From contig JAIVFJ010000026.1 in NCBI GenBank assembly GCA_025765615.1, positions 124,001 to 188,000 on the forward strand: 64,000 nt of DNA, written 5' to 3'. Shown piece by piece: positions 21,867 through 32,100 of the stretch. Both the position numbers and the translations under genes were made by a program. Numbering within the stretch: position 1 is the first letter of the stretch; each line of letters starts with the position of its first letter. The stretch comes from Zopfochytrium polystomum. Taxonomy: Eukaryota > Chytridiomycota > Chytridiomycetes > Chytridiales > Chytridiaceae. The notes beneath the pieces are model-generated. The model had not been told where the DNA came from, did no database searches, and saw only the letters and a program-made list of their open reading frames with translations.

Positions 21867-23636
21867 ATGTCTTCTCCCAAACCTGCCACCGCCGAGGTCC
21901 TCATAGATCTCCCCGACGACTGCGTCCTCGCGTCTCTGCTCTACCTCGACGCAAGGTATGCGCCCCTTCACCGTGATTCCGGCCGATCGTCCCCACCAGA
22001 CCCGATTTATCTTTGAGGAAACCACTTCTCTCTTGCCAGTCTTCGTGGCAGCGTGAGCGCGTCAAGGGCATGCAATCGAAACTCACGCTCCCCGACTCTC
22101 ATCACCGCCACCCCTTTTTCCCACCTGCAGGCAGCTGGTTGCATGTTCGCGTCTCTGCAAAAAGTTCAAGCGCTTGATCGAGCATCCCTCACTGTGGCGT
22201 TTTGTGGAAATCAAAGGCTCCGTTGTTGAGGCAATCGGCCTCATTGATCACGCACTTATCCGTCGAGCACCCCTGATCCGGATTCTTTCGGTCGAAAAGT
22301 GGGCGCGTTTCTTGTCGCCACTAAATGAGACTATAGCTAAATCACCCTTCCCACGCACAGTGTCACTTTTTTGGAGGGGATCATCCCAGGCGAGTCAGAG
22401 GCGGCGACGGACCTTCGCCAACACTTTCTTTCCAGTTTTGATGGCCTGATGAAGCGGGTCGGACCCAAGTTGGAAGAGCTCCACATCTCCGACTCGCTGG
22501 ATGATGAGTCCGCAGAGCACACCTTGAAAAGAGCTAGAACTCCGATTGTGGGGTCCTCAAGCCTCTCTGTGGCAGCGACGACTTCGTCATCATCCTCTGG
22601 CTTGTTCACAGAAGCCCAAAGCCTTCTCGGGTCCGTTGCCGAATACTGCAAAAATATCAAACGGTTGTCCCTTGAGGGTTCCGAAGAGGCGGACACGATT
22701 GCCGACTCCACTATTTTGATGCTTACGAAAAGCTGCCCACTAGTTGAAGAATTTCGAGACAACGAAGCAAGCGGGATTTCTGCGCAAGCGTTGAAGTTTA
22801 TGGTGGATGGCTGGAAAGAGCTTAAGTCATTGGAAGTCAACACGGAGCTCACTGATGTCTCCTCTTTCGCTGCCACTGTTGCGCTCTTCGGATCACGGCT
22901 CAAGCGCCTGTCCTTGACCCACTTTCAAGACTCACTCTCTGTTATCCCCGTTTCGAACTCCGATTCGTCCTCCACCACACCACCCTCCAGCCGGCTCGAC
23001 TTGTTCGTTCGCGCCCTCAAGGAGTTGAAATCTCTCGAAGTGTTGGCGATCGACCTCTCAAACACTCCTCATATGGACGGCCTGAATCCGGAAAGTATCT
23101 CGCTCATTCTGGACGCCTGCCCGAAACTCCAGGGGCTGGAATATTTCGCGCCGATTGATGCATACTTTGAGGATGACAATAACGACCCATTTGGTGACGT
23201 GCAATCGATCCAATCTGGTCCAGGCGGGAAGGGCGATTCCGGCTCCTTCTTGCGGCGCCGCGTTTTCCAAGCAGAGCTCAGCAGCGACGTCCACTCTCGC
23301 GCCGAATCCGTCGAGACGGCGTCCGTCACGTTTGCTCGCCCATTCCGCGAGAACCTGTCGGTCGTCACTAGGGAAGATGACGAGTACGACGAAGTCACGT
23401 CGATGGCACCAGGACTTCCCTCGCCGAACACGTTCAGCGCGCCGTTGGAACTATTTGGTACATGGTACTCGAAAGACAAGCTTTCCATCAGGAAGAGAGC
23501 GGCGAAGACGCTCAATCTCGAGGACGAGACTGGGTTTTTTACTGGAAAGTACGAGCAGTTTTTCACACTGCTGGAAAGGGTCGCCGATATGTGCACGAGC
23601 CGGAACGTCACCCTCAACCTCGCTTGGTCCATATGA
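21867..23636 (+). CDS. F-box protein with leucine-rich-repeat-like C terminus
   Basis: Probable substrate receptor of an SCF ubiquitin ligase. Exons 21867-21955, 22131-22298 and 22361-23636 give about 510 residues. The F-box spans the first intron: LIDLPDDCVLASLLYLDAR, then QLVACSRLCKKFKRLIEHPS and LWRFVEI. Downstream there are weak leucine-rich-like units, for example PKLEELHIS, CKNIKRLSLEG, LKRLSLTHF and PKLQGLEYF, interspersed with Ser/acidic loops, so an FBXL-type arrangement is likely but irregular. The substrate is not known. The first intron is 175 nt, longer than most here. A canonical AATAAA follows the stop by 25 nt. Confidence 0.8.
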
Positions 23637-23660
23637 CCACTTTTCAAAATCTCATTGGCG

Positions 23661-23666
23661 AATAAA
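23661..23666 (+). terminator. Polyadenylation signal AATAAA of the F-box gene
   Basis: AATAAA lies 25 nt after the stop codon of the F-box gene, the expected place for a 3' end signal. Confidence 0.6.
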
Positions 23667-23786
23667 TACATTATCGTAGATACTTCTATGTAGGCATCGC
23701 TCTTTCACAGGCTAGGTGTGCATTGGTCGCAGCGCGGATCCCTTCTGTGGGGGGCTCAAATTTTGGTTGGGAAGAATTTGCAGGGA

Positions 23787-25285
23787 ATGACAAGCGAAGA
23801 GCGCCAAGAACGACTGTTTGACCCGCCACTATGGATTCAACGGCGCGCCGCGGTGTCGGGCCTGCTGAAAGAGCACGCGCTTCATCCAACTGCGATACTC
23901 GACCTCGGCTGCGGCGAAGGCGCCCTGCTGGAGATACTCCTCAACGACACGAGCTTCGTGCGGCTCGCCGGCCTCGACATTGCCCGCGACGAAGTCGTCC
24001 TCGCCGCATCCCGCTGCCAGCCTTCGCGCCGAGACTTTGACTACCTGCGCGGAATGCCAATGACCGTGTCGTTGTACTGCGGCGACCTTTTGTCCCTTGA
24101 TGATCGGCTCGCAGGGTACGACGCGATTGTCCTGGCCGAAGTGTGGGTATGATCGCTGGTTGGGGCAAATGTGGCACCCGCGAAGTCCCCTCACGGTTTT
24201 CCGGCAGGCAGTATTGAGCACCTCGATCCGGAGCCTTTCGCCCGACTCCCCGAAGTCGTATTCGGCTCCTATCAGCCGGGAGTCGTCATCGTGACCACCC
24301 CCAACGCCGAATTCAACGTTCACTTTGAGCAGCTCCGCTACGGAACGAGTGAAAGTAGCTTTCGCCACCCCGACCACAGGTTCGAGATGACTCGGAAGGA
24401 GTTTCGCCACTGGTAGGAGGATAAACTGTGTATTTCGGGATCGTGTGGCATTTTATGAGGACATAGCTGATGTACCTCGACTCGCGAACGGACCCTTTCT
24501 CTGATCCTTCTCGAAAACATAAACAAAGGTGCGACACCGTCGCGGAGCGGTTTGGCTACGCAGTCAGCCACTGCGCAGGAGTCGGGTTTCTCCCACCGCC
24601 TCCCCGCGACCGTCGACCGGTGTCGGCCGAGAACGAAAACGACGACGGCAATGTCGGACCCTGCACCCAAATTGCCCTGTTCACCCTCCCGCCCCGCCCC
24701 TCCCCCTCATCCAACCCGACCTCAACGACAACAGCGACACTGGCGCCCCTTCAACGCCCCCACGACCTTATTGCCGAGATCACCTTCCCGTTCTACGACT
24801 CGCGCACGTCCACCGACGCCGAGATCCTCGCGGCACTGCGGGCGGCCGCGGCGCGCGTCGTCGAGTGGGAGGTGTCGTGGCGGGTGCACGCGTCGTGGAC
24901 GTCGGAGCGGAAGCGGATGCGGGAGCCCGAGTACCGAAGGAGGATGGCCTCGATGTGGCCGGCGGCGAGAGGAGCGCAAGGCGCGGAGAGCGATGCGCTG
25001 AGGCGGGTCGAGATTGGGAGGATATGGAATGAGGATTGGGTTCTGAGGCAGAAGGCGGGCAGCCTGGACAGGGTCCGTGAGGCACTGGCGTCGGAGGTGG
25101 GCTCGGAGCTGTTTGCGTCGCACAAGGAGCTTCCGGATGTGGTGGACGTTCTCTTTGAGCTGCCCTTTCCGGAGCCGCAAGAGGAGGAGCCTCCGTATTA
25201 TCGACAACCGGAAAGTGTTAAGTCTGACGATGAAGAGGACGAAAGGGAGTTTGCGGGAGCGCCCACTAGCAACGTTGATGTTTGA
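23787..25285 (+). CDS. HEN1: HEN1-type small RNA 2'-O-methyltransferase
   Basis: Methylates the 3'-terminal 2'-hydroxyl of small RNAs, protecting them from tailing and decay. Three exons (23787-24142, 24212-24412, 24529-25285) give 437 residues. The family motifs occur in order: [13 protein letters not shown], the SAM-binding loop DLGCGEG (residues 39-45), then AEVIEHL created across the first intron (E118, E121, H122), VTTPNAEFN, and [15 protein letters not shown] with H171/H174. The E-xx-E-H plus distal His set is the metal site that distinguishes HEN1 from other methyltransferases. After the second intron come [13 protein letters not shown] and GPCTQIALF, also typical. The last 200 residues are a charged extension without known domain. 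The protein lacks the plant dsRNA-binding domains, like the animal/bacterial short forms. The start is the first ATG before the conserved FDPPL block. Confidence 0.9.
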
Positions 25286-25815
25286 AAGAATGCTTGAAAT
25301 ATGCCTGCGCGTTTGTATGTGTGTGTGTCATAGTGTGTGTGTGCGTGTGCGGCCTAACCAAACCAAACGAATTTCCAAGGTTGCAGGAGTGATGTTCGCA
25401 TCCCCTCGCGTCGGCCTCCCCGATTTTCGCTCGACGCCAGCCGCTGTTCTTTCAGACGCTCATTTCCCCTTCGAGCAATCCATTTCGGGAGACTGAAGAC
25501 GGACTGGTAGTGTGAGCACTACCTCGTGTCTGCAAGGCTTGAGGACTGCGCCTTGATCGACCAAAAGGCCAACAGATTATAACACGAGTGAAAGTGGATG
25601 CGTTTGTGCGAAACCATACTTTTTTGCCATTTGAATGTGAGAAGCCAGTTGGGCATTGGGAAAAAGCAATTCTCAGTGCTGATTCAGCGTATGCAAATAA
25701 GGGCATCTGTCACCAGACTCGCTCAACGAGTGCCCATGGATTAGAAATACGTCATTATGTATTCTTCCGGCAGGGGCATCCCACCTCACATGGTATCACA
25801 CTTCAAGAACCAATC
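25286..25815. other. Intergenic, HEN1 to inverted repeat
   Basis: About 0.5 kb with a GT-rich tract near 25314-25350 and no supported coding frame. Confidence 0.4.
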
Positions 25816-26835
25816 AGAAGTAAAGGTAAGTAAAGATCACTCCAACAATAAGAAAAAAAAAGAACAACCACAACAGCCGCCACGAGTGGAGCAACAAACA
25901 GCAGAGCCGTGGGGAGGGGTCCAATGGGAAAGACCGCGGTAAGCAAGTGCACACCTTTTCGCGCATTCAGCCGGGCGTTGGCGAGACAGAGGAGAGGCAA
26001 GGGAAAGCGCCGAACGCATTTGACCCCGTGGCAGCGCTCTCTTGTCTTCCAAGCACCCAAACGATTTAGCCGCGCAGAAATAGGAAACACGCAGCCATGG
26101 CATACTCTAGGCGCGTTTCACGCTCTAGAACCCAAGGAGAAACCTCGTCCATAGCCCTGCGTTGGAAGCCCACCGTGGAGTGTTGCGGAGAAGAACGAAC
26201 ATATAAAAGAGAAGAAGATGAACCCAAAGAACATTCGAAACCGGCAGAAGATCCGAAAAGGGAGGGACAAAAACAAGGAAACGTTGACGGGTGCATCAAA
26301 GGGCGTTCCAAAGCGAGACCGCTCGTTGTCGATGAGTGATGGGGGTGTTGGGGCGGAGACCAAAGCGGATGCATTGTGATGCCCGCGAAATTGAAGGGTG
26401 CTCGATGAGCTGTTGGAGGATTGCAGCAGAACAAGATCTACAGTCGAAAAGAGGGCGCTTTAACGTTTTGGAGAACTGTGGCAAGAGGAGAACTCTATCA
26501 AAGACGCAACACTCACTGTTGATTCACCAGGGTGCATCTTGCGGAATTTCGAGTAGGCTGCGCAACTATAGTCGAAGTGCTTGATGTGGACCGTGGACCG
26601 TTGGACGGCTTGTCTTGCAGCGGCGGGGCGGCGGGGTCTTTGGGGAGGGGGGGGTTGTGTGAGGTTGGATTGAAGCATTTGAATTAGACTAGAGACTTCA
26701 CCATTCAGAAGGATGGATCTTGAAAGGAAAGCGGCTACGATCGAAAATTCATGCTTTTGACATTTCTTCAGGTTCGGCTCGTGCGAATTTCGAGAGGTGG
26801 AGGCTTGCTTAAAGGGCACGACCTCGCTTCGTGGG

Positions 26836-26913
26836 TCAGGTAGGGGACGACGGTGATGGATCTTGGTGGACCGACGTGCAAGCGACGGACGAGCGAAGGA
26901 ACTGGCAGCGCAT
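26836..26913 (-). CDS. 25-codon small ORF, left arm copy
   Basis: Starts MRCQFLRSS and stops after 25 codons. The right arm has a frame with the same start, the same first nine residues and a stop at the same codon, although the sequence between has diverged. It could be a small peptide, an upstream ORF, or the start of a longer spliced gene. Beyond it, an open minus-strand region (about 26820-26500) encodes SRSILLNGEVSSLIQMLQSN and KHFDYSCAAYSKF, also mirrored in the right arm, followed by a GTGAGT donor near 26512. I do not recognise the family. Confidence 0.4.
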   Translation of the reverse strand: MRCQFLRSSVACTSVHQDPSPSSPT

Positions 26914-27028
26914 TATTCTTGAACGATAAGGGCTCGGTCGTGTTGACAATACTTTGTTTGTTTGCACTGGAAAATTAAGAGTGGGAAGGGAGGGCGCCTA
27001 TTGAATTCAGAGTGCACTGCCGGAGGGT

Positions 27029-27036
27029 CTTATATA
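27029..27036 (-). promoter_or_regulatory. TATA box of left arm (minus-strand promoter)
   Basis: TATATAAG on the minus strand followed by a leader conserved with the right arm (CCCTCCGGCAGTGCAC). It points away from the axis, 116 nt upstream of the conserved ATG at 26913. Confidence 0.6.
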
Positions 27037-27678
27037 GGGAAGTAGGAGAATAGGGTGAGGGGAGAACGAGAAAAGAGAGAGGGAGAGAGAGAGGAAGAAT
27101 TGTCTCGTGATGGACGAACAAGAGCAATCGTTCGGGTGCCCGAGACGGTAATAGCAATGACGACGAGTTACGAACGACAAAACCCGACGTCTTCGTGCTC
27201 TGTCTGTCTCCTGGAAGCTCTTTGTCCTTCCTGCTCTTCGGGAACAGACAAGGGGAGTCTGGGCTCGGAAGCGGCCACGAAAAAGAACAACATCTTTCGG
27301 GTGCGGTTCACGGGTGCACCCGAGAAGGGAATTAGGGAATTGATTGGTCCGTCGTGGCGTCAGCAAGAGGCACGAAAGACAATTGCTCCCGCCATCCGCG
27401 CGTCAACCGCATCCGAAAGTATTTGTTCTTGTTTGTGGTCGCCTCTTGTTTGTTTCCGAAGAGCAAGGCATCCAGGAGACAGACAGAGCACGAAGACGTC
27501 GGGTTTTGTCTTTCGTGACCTTCTTGGGCGCATACATGCACCACCAACTTGAGACAATACTGCCGTCTTTCGATCTCTCTCTCTCTCTCCCTCTCTTCTC
27601 GTCGGTCCCCCCCCCCCCAATTCTGTTGTCCCTCTCTCGCACTCTCTTGCCCCTCCCCTCCCTCTACTCCTATTTCCC

Positions 27679-27686
27679 TATATAAG
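27679..27686 (+). promoter_or_regulatory. TATA box of right arm (plus-strand promoter)
   Basis: TATATAAG, mirror copy of the left-arm box, followed by the same conserved leader and 117 nt upstream of the ATG at 27803. The matching distance in both arms supports real promoters rather than chance. Confidence 0.6.
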
Positions 27687-27802
27687 GCCCTCCGGCAGTG
27701 CACACTGAATTCAACAGGTGCCCTCCCCTCCAACTCTTCACATTCCAGAGCAAACAAATAAAGTATTGTCAACACGGTCAAGCCCTCCTTCCTTCAAGAA
27801 AA

Positions 27803-27880
27803 ATGCGCTGCCAGTTCCTTCGTTCGTCGTTCGTTCGCACTTCTGTCGGCCCAGATCCACTTCATCTTACACCGCCTTGA
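27803..27880 (+). CDS. 25-codon small ORF, right arm copy
   Basis: Mirror copy of the left-arm frame: MRCQFLRSS start and stop after 25 codons. Downstream, about 27990-28200, the second conserved segment reads LSRSILLTGEVSSLIQTLQ and, in another frame, KHFDSCRAAYSKS. The splice donor seen in the left copy (GTGAGT) is changed here to TGGATG, so this copy may be spliced differently or be decaying. Confidence 0.4.
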   Translation: MRCQFLRSSFVRTSVGPDPLHLTPP

Positions 27881-28560
27881 CGTACAAGCCGATTCGCCCT
27901 TGACCAAGCCTGCGCCTCGAGCTACCCTCGCACGAGCCGAACCTCAAGAAACGTCGAAAGCTACTCCGACAAGGGTCTGGCGTCCATTGCAACATCTCCG
28001 ATCGCTATCGTTCTGTCACGGTCCATCCTTCTGACTGGTGAAGTCTCTAGTCTAATTCAAACTCTGCAATCTAACCTCACACAACCTCCTCTCCGCAGAC
28101 CCGCCGCTGCCCGCACCAAGACAAGCCGCCCACGACCAGCTGTCCACGCTTCACACCAAGCACTTCGACTCTTGTCGTGCAGCCTACTCGAAATCCCGCC
28201 AGGCCATCCTGCTGAATCACCACTGGATGTGTTACGCTTTGCCAAGTTGTCCCAAGAAGTTTTAAGCGCCTTCCTTTCGGCTGCAGATCATGTTCTGTTG
28301 CTATCCTCCGAGAGCACATCAAGCTCGCTTCAAGATCTCGAGATCGAGATGCTCATCGGATCCGCACCCCACCACCCCATCACCCCCATCACCCCCTCAC
28401 CCCACCCAATCGACGGGTGTGCACTTGCTTACCCGGCGGTCTTTCCCATGGGACACCTACTTCCAAGCGGCTATGCTGAGGTTTGTTGCCCAGAGTTTGC
28501 TGTGTGTTTTTTTCTTCTTTCCTTTGCTTTTGAGCGATCTTTACTTGGTGTGTTTGTGAT

Positions 28561-29178
28561 GTGGCTCTTCTTGTGCCGAAAGAATACATTTCCACGAAGT
28601 GTCTTCTTCCGTGGTCGCTTTTCGCTGTGTTTTGATTGGCTCTCTTGTGGTCTTACGATTGTCTTTCTTTGGCACTGATGCTAAATCAGCTGTCAGACGC
28701 TTCGCGTTGGTGGCACTGCCTCCGTCTGCACCAAGTTTCATTTGCGTGGCCCGCATAAGCCTGCAGATGTCGAAATTATAGACTAGTTAGTAATTTTTCC
28801 ACAACAAAGGGATGCCGGGGGAATCGTTGACTGTTTGGACCTGTTGACCGAAGCGATTGGCGCTTTACAGAACGAACGCCCGATACTTCTCTGCGGCTCA
28901 AACGCTCTGGCTTTGGTGTGGTGTGCATCCGGGGTGGCGTTGCAACGATTGTATTTGCTCCTTCTCTAAACGAATGCGTGTGCGCGTCCCGAGAGTCCAT
29001 CGCGGCGATCGCATACGCCCAATCACTTCTTCTTGCGATAGACTTCTAGGAAAGGGCAGGCGTAGTCGGACACAACAGAGAATGCAGTCGGCTCAGAGTC
29101 TTATTTGCGTTTTCAACGCCACTGCTCAAGGTGTGGAAAAAATCAAACTCCGCAACCGCAGAGGGACCCACGTCCACA
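28561..29178. other. Intergenic, upstream of TBC1D31
   Basis: Six hundred bases with no supported gene. The promoter and leader of the TBC1D31 orthologue should lie in the right half. Confidence 0.4.
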
Positions 29179-32100
29179 ATGGTGGACACGGCGCAGCAGG
29201 CGCCGCGCACAGTCTACGTTGGCGACGCGCGATCAGGTGCGATTTGGCCCTCGTCGTCCGAGTGGCGCAAGATCTATTCCGGCCGGGCCACTGTCGGGTG
29301 CGTATGTATAATCCTCACCGCAAGCCGCGCCACCTCGTCGATCGCGAACGGCAACTCACGATAACCCCCGTCCCAAAACTCCAGCTCCCTTCTCAAAGTC
29401 TTTAATGCCACGCCAACTTCCTCGGTGCGTTCGTCTCTCAGCACCTTTGTCGCTCCTGGTGGCTTCCCAGTACTTCGCCCTGTGGCGTTCACATGCATCG
29501 CCTCCAGTTTTGAGATGCCAGACTTCGGAGGAGAGCTGCCTCCGCCGGGCCAACCCAGTGGTTCGACACCCGCTGCGACTTCCGCGCAGCAGGGTCCTTC
29601 TTCTTTCGCCTTCGTGCTCGCTGCCGCAGACCAGCGTGGTCATGTGGTTGCTTTCGACTTCTTGAAGAATAAGTACTGGGATACTCACATTGCAGAGTCC
29701 CGCTGACCCAAAAGTGCAGATTCTGGCTCGTTGCGCGGACGGGAGTATCGGCTACGTGCATGTCGTTTAGCTCCTCCCGTCGACGTGAACTGGTCATTGG
29801 GCTTTCGGATGCGTCTTTGCATTGCTACAATCTAGGTGATCCTTTGTCCGATTTTCTTTCGCCCAACAGAACGGTTAACGAGTGTCCATCTTAACTCAAG
29901 ATTCGGGCCATTTGGCGGCTCGCTTACCGGCCTACCACCGGTCTGAACCGAGTCACATTTCTGTGCATCCTCGGGGGGAGCCTCTTGCGATATCGACATC
30001 ACGAACGGAGTCCATCTTGTGGAATACAGAAAAATGGGAGCGAAAACGCGTCATGCTAGGAGCAGGGCCACCTGGTGTCCAACAGGTATTGATTCACAAG
30101 GAACAACTATTTTGGGCCTCTAAAAACTTTTACAACGAAGGCCAGTTTTTCCCCGACTGGCGAGTCCGTCATCACTGCGTTCAACGATGGCACAATTCTG
30201 TTTTGGGATAGCCAGACCTTCCATGTCCGATGGAAGATCTCGATCGACATATTTGCGGCAGACCTCGAGGATCACCCTCCGTCGCAAGAAGCAAGCAGAG
30301 CCTTTGCAGTGCCTAGAACGCGACATTTTGCTGTTTCGGTGGACGGCGAGTACATGGTCTATGCGGGACTGTGAGTAGAGCAACGAGTGAACGTGAATTT
30401 ACGCGCTTTGCGTGCCCCAGCGTTGCTTCGATTTACGTCTGGAGCCTTGTAGAAAAACGACTTATCCACGAGATCTTGATTCCGCAATTTGGATCGAGGC
30501 TGGTTTCGCAAGTGGAGTTTGTTGGAAACACCACGGTAATGGCTAATTTGAAAATTTGATCGCCTTACTCGATGGACGCAGTACGTTGCAGCAATTTCTA
30601 CAGCTGGAGAAATAGTCTTTGTGGAAGCCGTTGAGGCACGCTTTGCCGGACATTTAAGCGGCAAGCACACGGTAAGCCAGGAGTTTGCAAAGAGTGCCTG
30701 TTACCCCAAAGCTGACCCAAAAATGCAGTTTCGATCATTTTCGCTTTCCCCGGACGGACGCGTCATGTCTCTCTTGCTCATGGATGCAAAATACTCACTC
30801 CGCGTCATACGTTTGGATCAAATTTTAAAACTGTCGGTCAGTGAAAACTTTCTCCACGAAACATCTGCTAATTTCATTTTCGTTGCGACGAAGGCACGAA
30901 ATCAACCTGAGGAAGAAAAGGTATGACACGCTGCTATCTCTCTCGCTGGTTCTGAGCGCTTCGAAGGTTGAGGAGCTGTCGAAAGGGGATCATGAGGTTG
31001 AACACCAGGAGGATTCCAAGCCACCACCCTCGAAAAAGATTCAGCTCGAGATGGTTAGAGCGCCATCTTTTGTCGACTTGGTCGAATCAAAGGTTTTTTA
31101 GACCCGTGCTTCAACCTTTCGATTCTGATATCCGTCGTCGTCATCATTCATATACTCAAAGCGAGATTCGTCCATCTTGAGCCGTCGGAAGTTGACCCGA
31201 TTCTTGAGGCACTATGGGGCATATCCTGACGATTTTCGGTTGAGTGCACTCTGTGTCCAACCTCGGAAGCAGGCTAATTACTGGCATAGGCAGCTTATTT
31301 GGCGGTTTCTGCTACGACTGCCCGAAAATCGCGGCCCATACGAAACACTGCTTGAAAAAGGGCCTCATGCCTGCGTCAAGGACTTTCGAAAAAAATTCCC
31401 AATCAAGAGCGATCGGCTTCTGAAGTCTATGGAAAGGTACCATTGCACAGCCATCCGTGTCGAAATTTTACAGATTCAAACCCACAGAGTTCTCTCCGCT
31501 GTGGCGCACTGGTCGCCCATTTTTGAGTCTCTTGACTACCTGCCAGCGATTGTCTTTCCGTTCGTCAAAACATTTGCAAACGATATGTTTGCAGGATTTG
31601 AAGTAATTTTGACTGTATTAAGTAAGTATCGATTTCGTTCTCACCAGTCTCTGGTAGTTCCTTCTAACAACTCGAAGTAAATTGGTGTCAGAAGTGGTGG
31701 GACTACTTTCCAAACCCTCCATTTGAGTGTCTCAACATTCTCGAAGATTTGCTCGCCTACCACGATTCTGAACTCCACGCCCACTTTGTGAAGTTAAAAG
31801 TCACGAGCCAGGTGCAGTCTTGTTCGGGCCAACACGAGTAGTCACTGACCGACTGCATTTACGAAAACCAAATTTTAAGATTTACGGATGGACGATGCTT
31901 CAAACCCTCTTCACCGAACTCTTTTCTAAGGGTGACTGGGTCAAGTTGTGGGATCATTTTGTCACGAACCCACCCGCGTTTATGTATTACTTTATGGCAG
32001 CATATATCCAAGCCTCCAGAACAGCCCTGCTCCACACTAACAAGGCCACTGATGTTGAGGTCCGCCTTCTTCGATATATGGGAAAGAAAATGGAGTACTC

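Larger units (their letters stand above)
25820..27315. repeat. Left arm of a large imperfect inverted duplication
   Basis: Reverse-complement similarity to 27400-28560. Landmarks: the block GGAAAGACCGCGGTAAGCAAG near 25926 pairs with the block near 28420-28450; the stretch around 26645-26725 pairs with 28030-28090; the TATA/leader block 26940-27040 pairs with 27670-27780; 27176-27215 is a perfect 40-bp match (reverse complement) to 27471-27510. The left arm carries roughly 370 bp (about 25960-26330) not clearly present in the right arm. The arms are diverged, so this is an old duplication or a decayed element rather than an assembly artefact. Confidence 0.85.
27400..28560. repeat. Right arm of the large inverted duplication
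   Basis: Reverse complement of the left arm, with the axis near 27,345-27,356 and about 85 bp of less similar spacer between the arms. The arm keeps the TATA box, the leader, the 25-codon frame and the longer downstream open region. It ends near the ATCTTTACTT motif at about 28,535-28,545, which pairs with the same motif near 25,835 on the left. Confidence 0.85.

Noticed and set aside
27540..27660. CT/GA-rich stretches as a simple microsatellite
   Set aside because: They are part of the mirrored arms of the inverted duplication and are described there.
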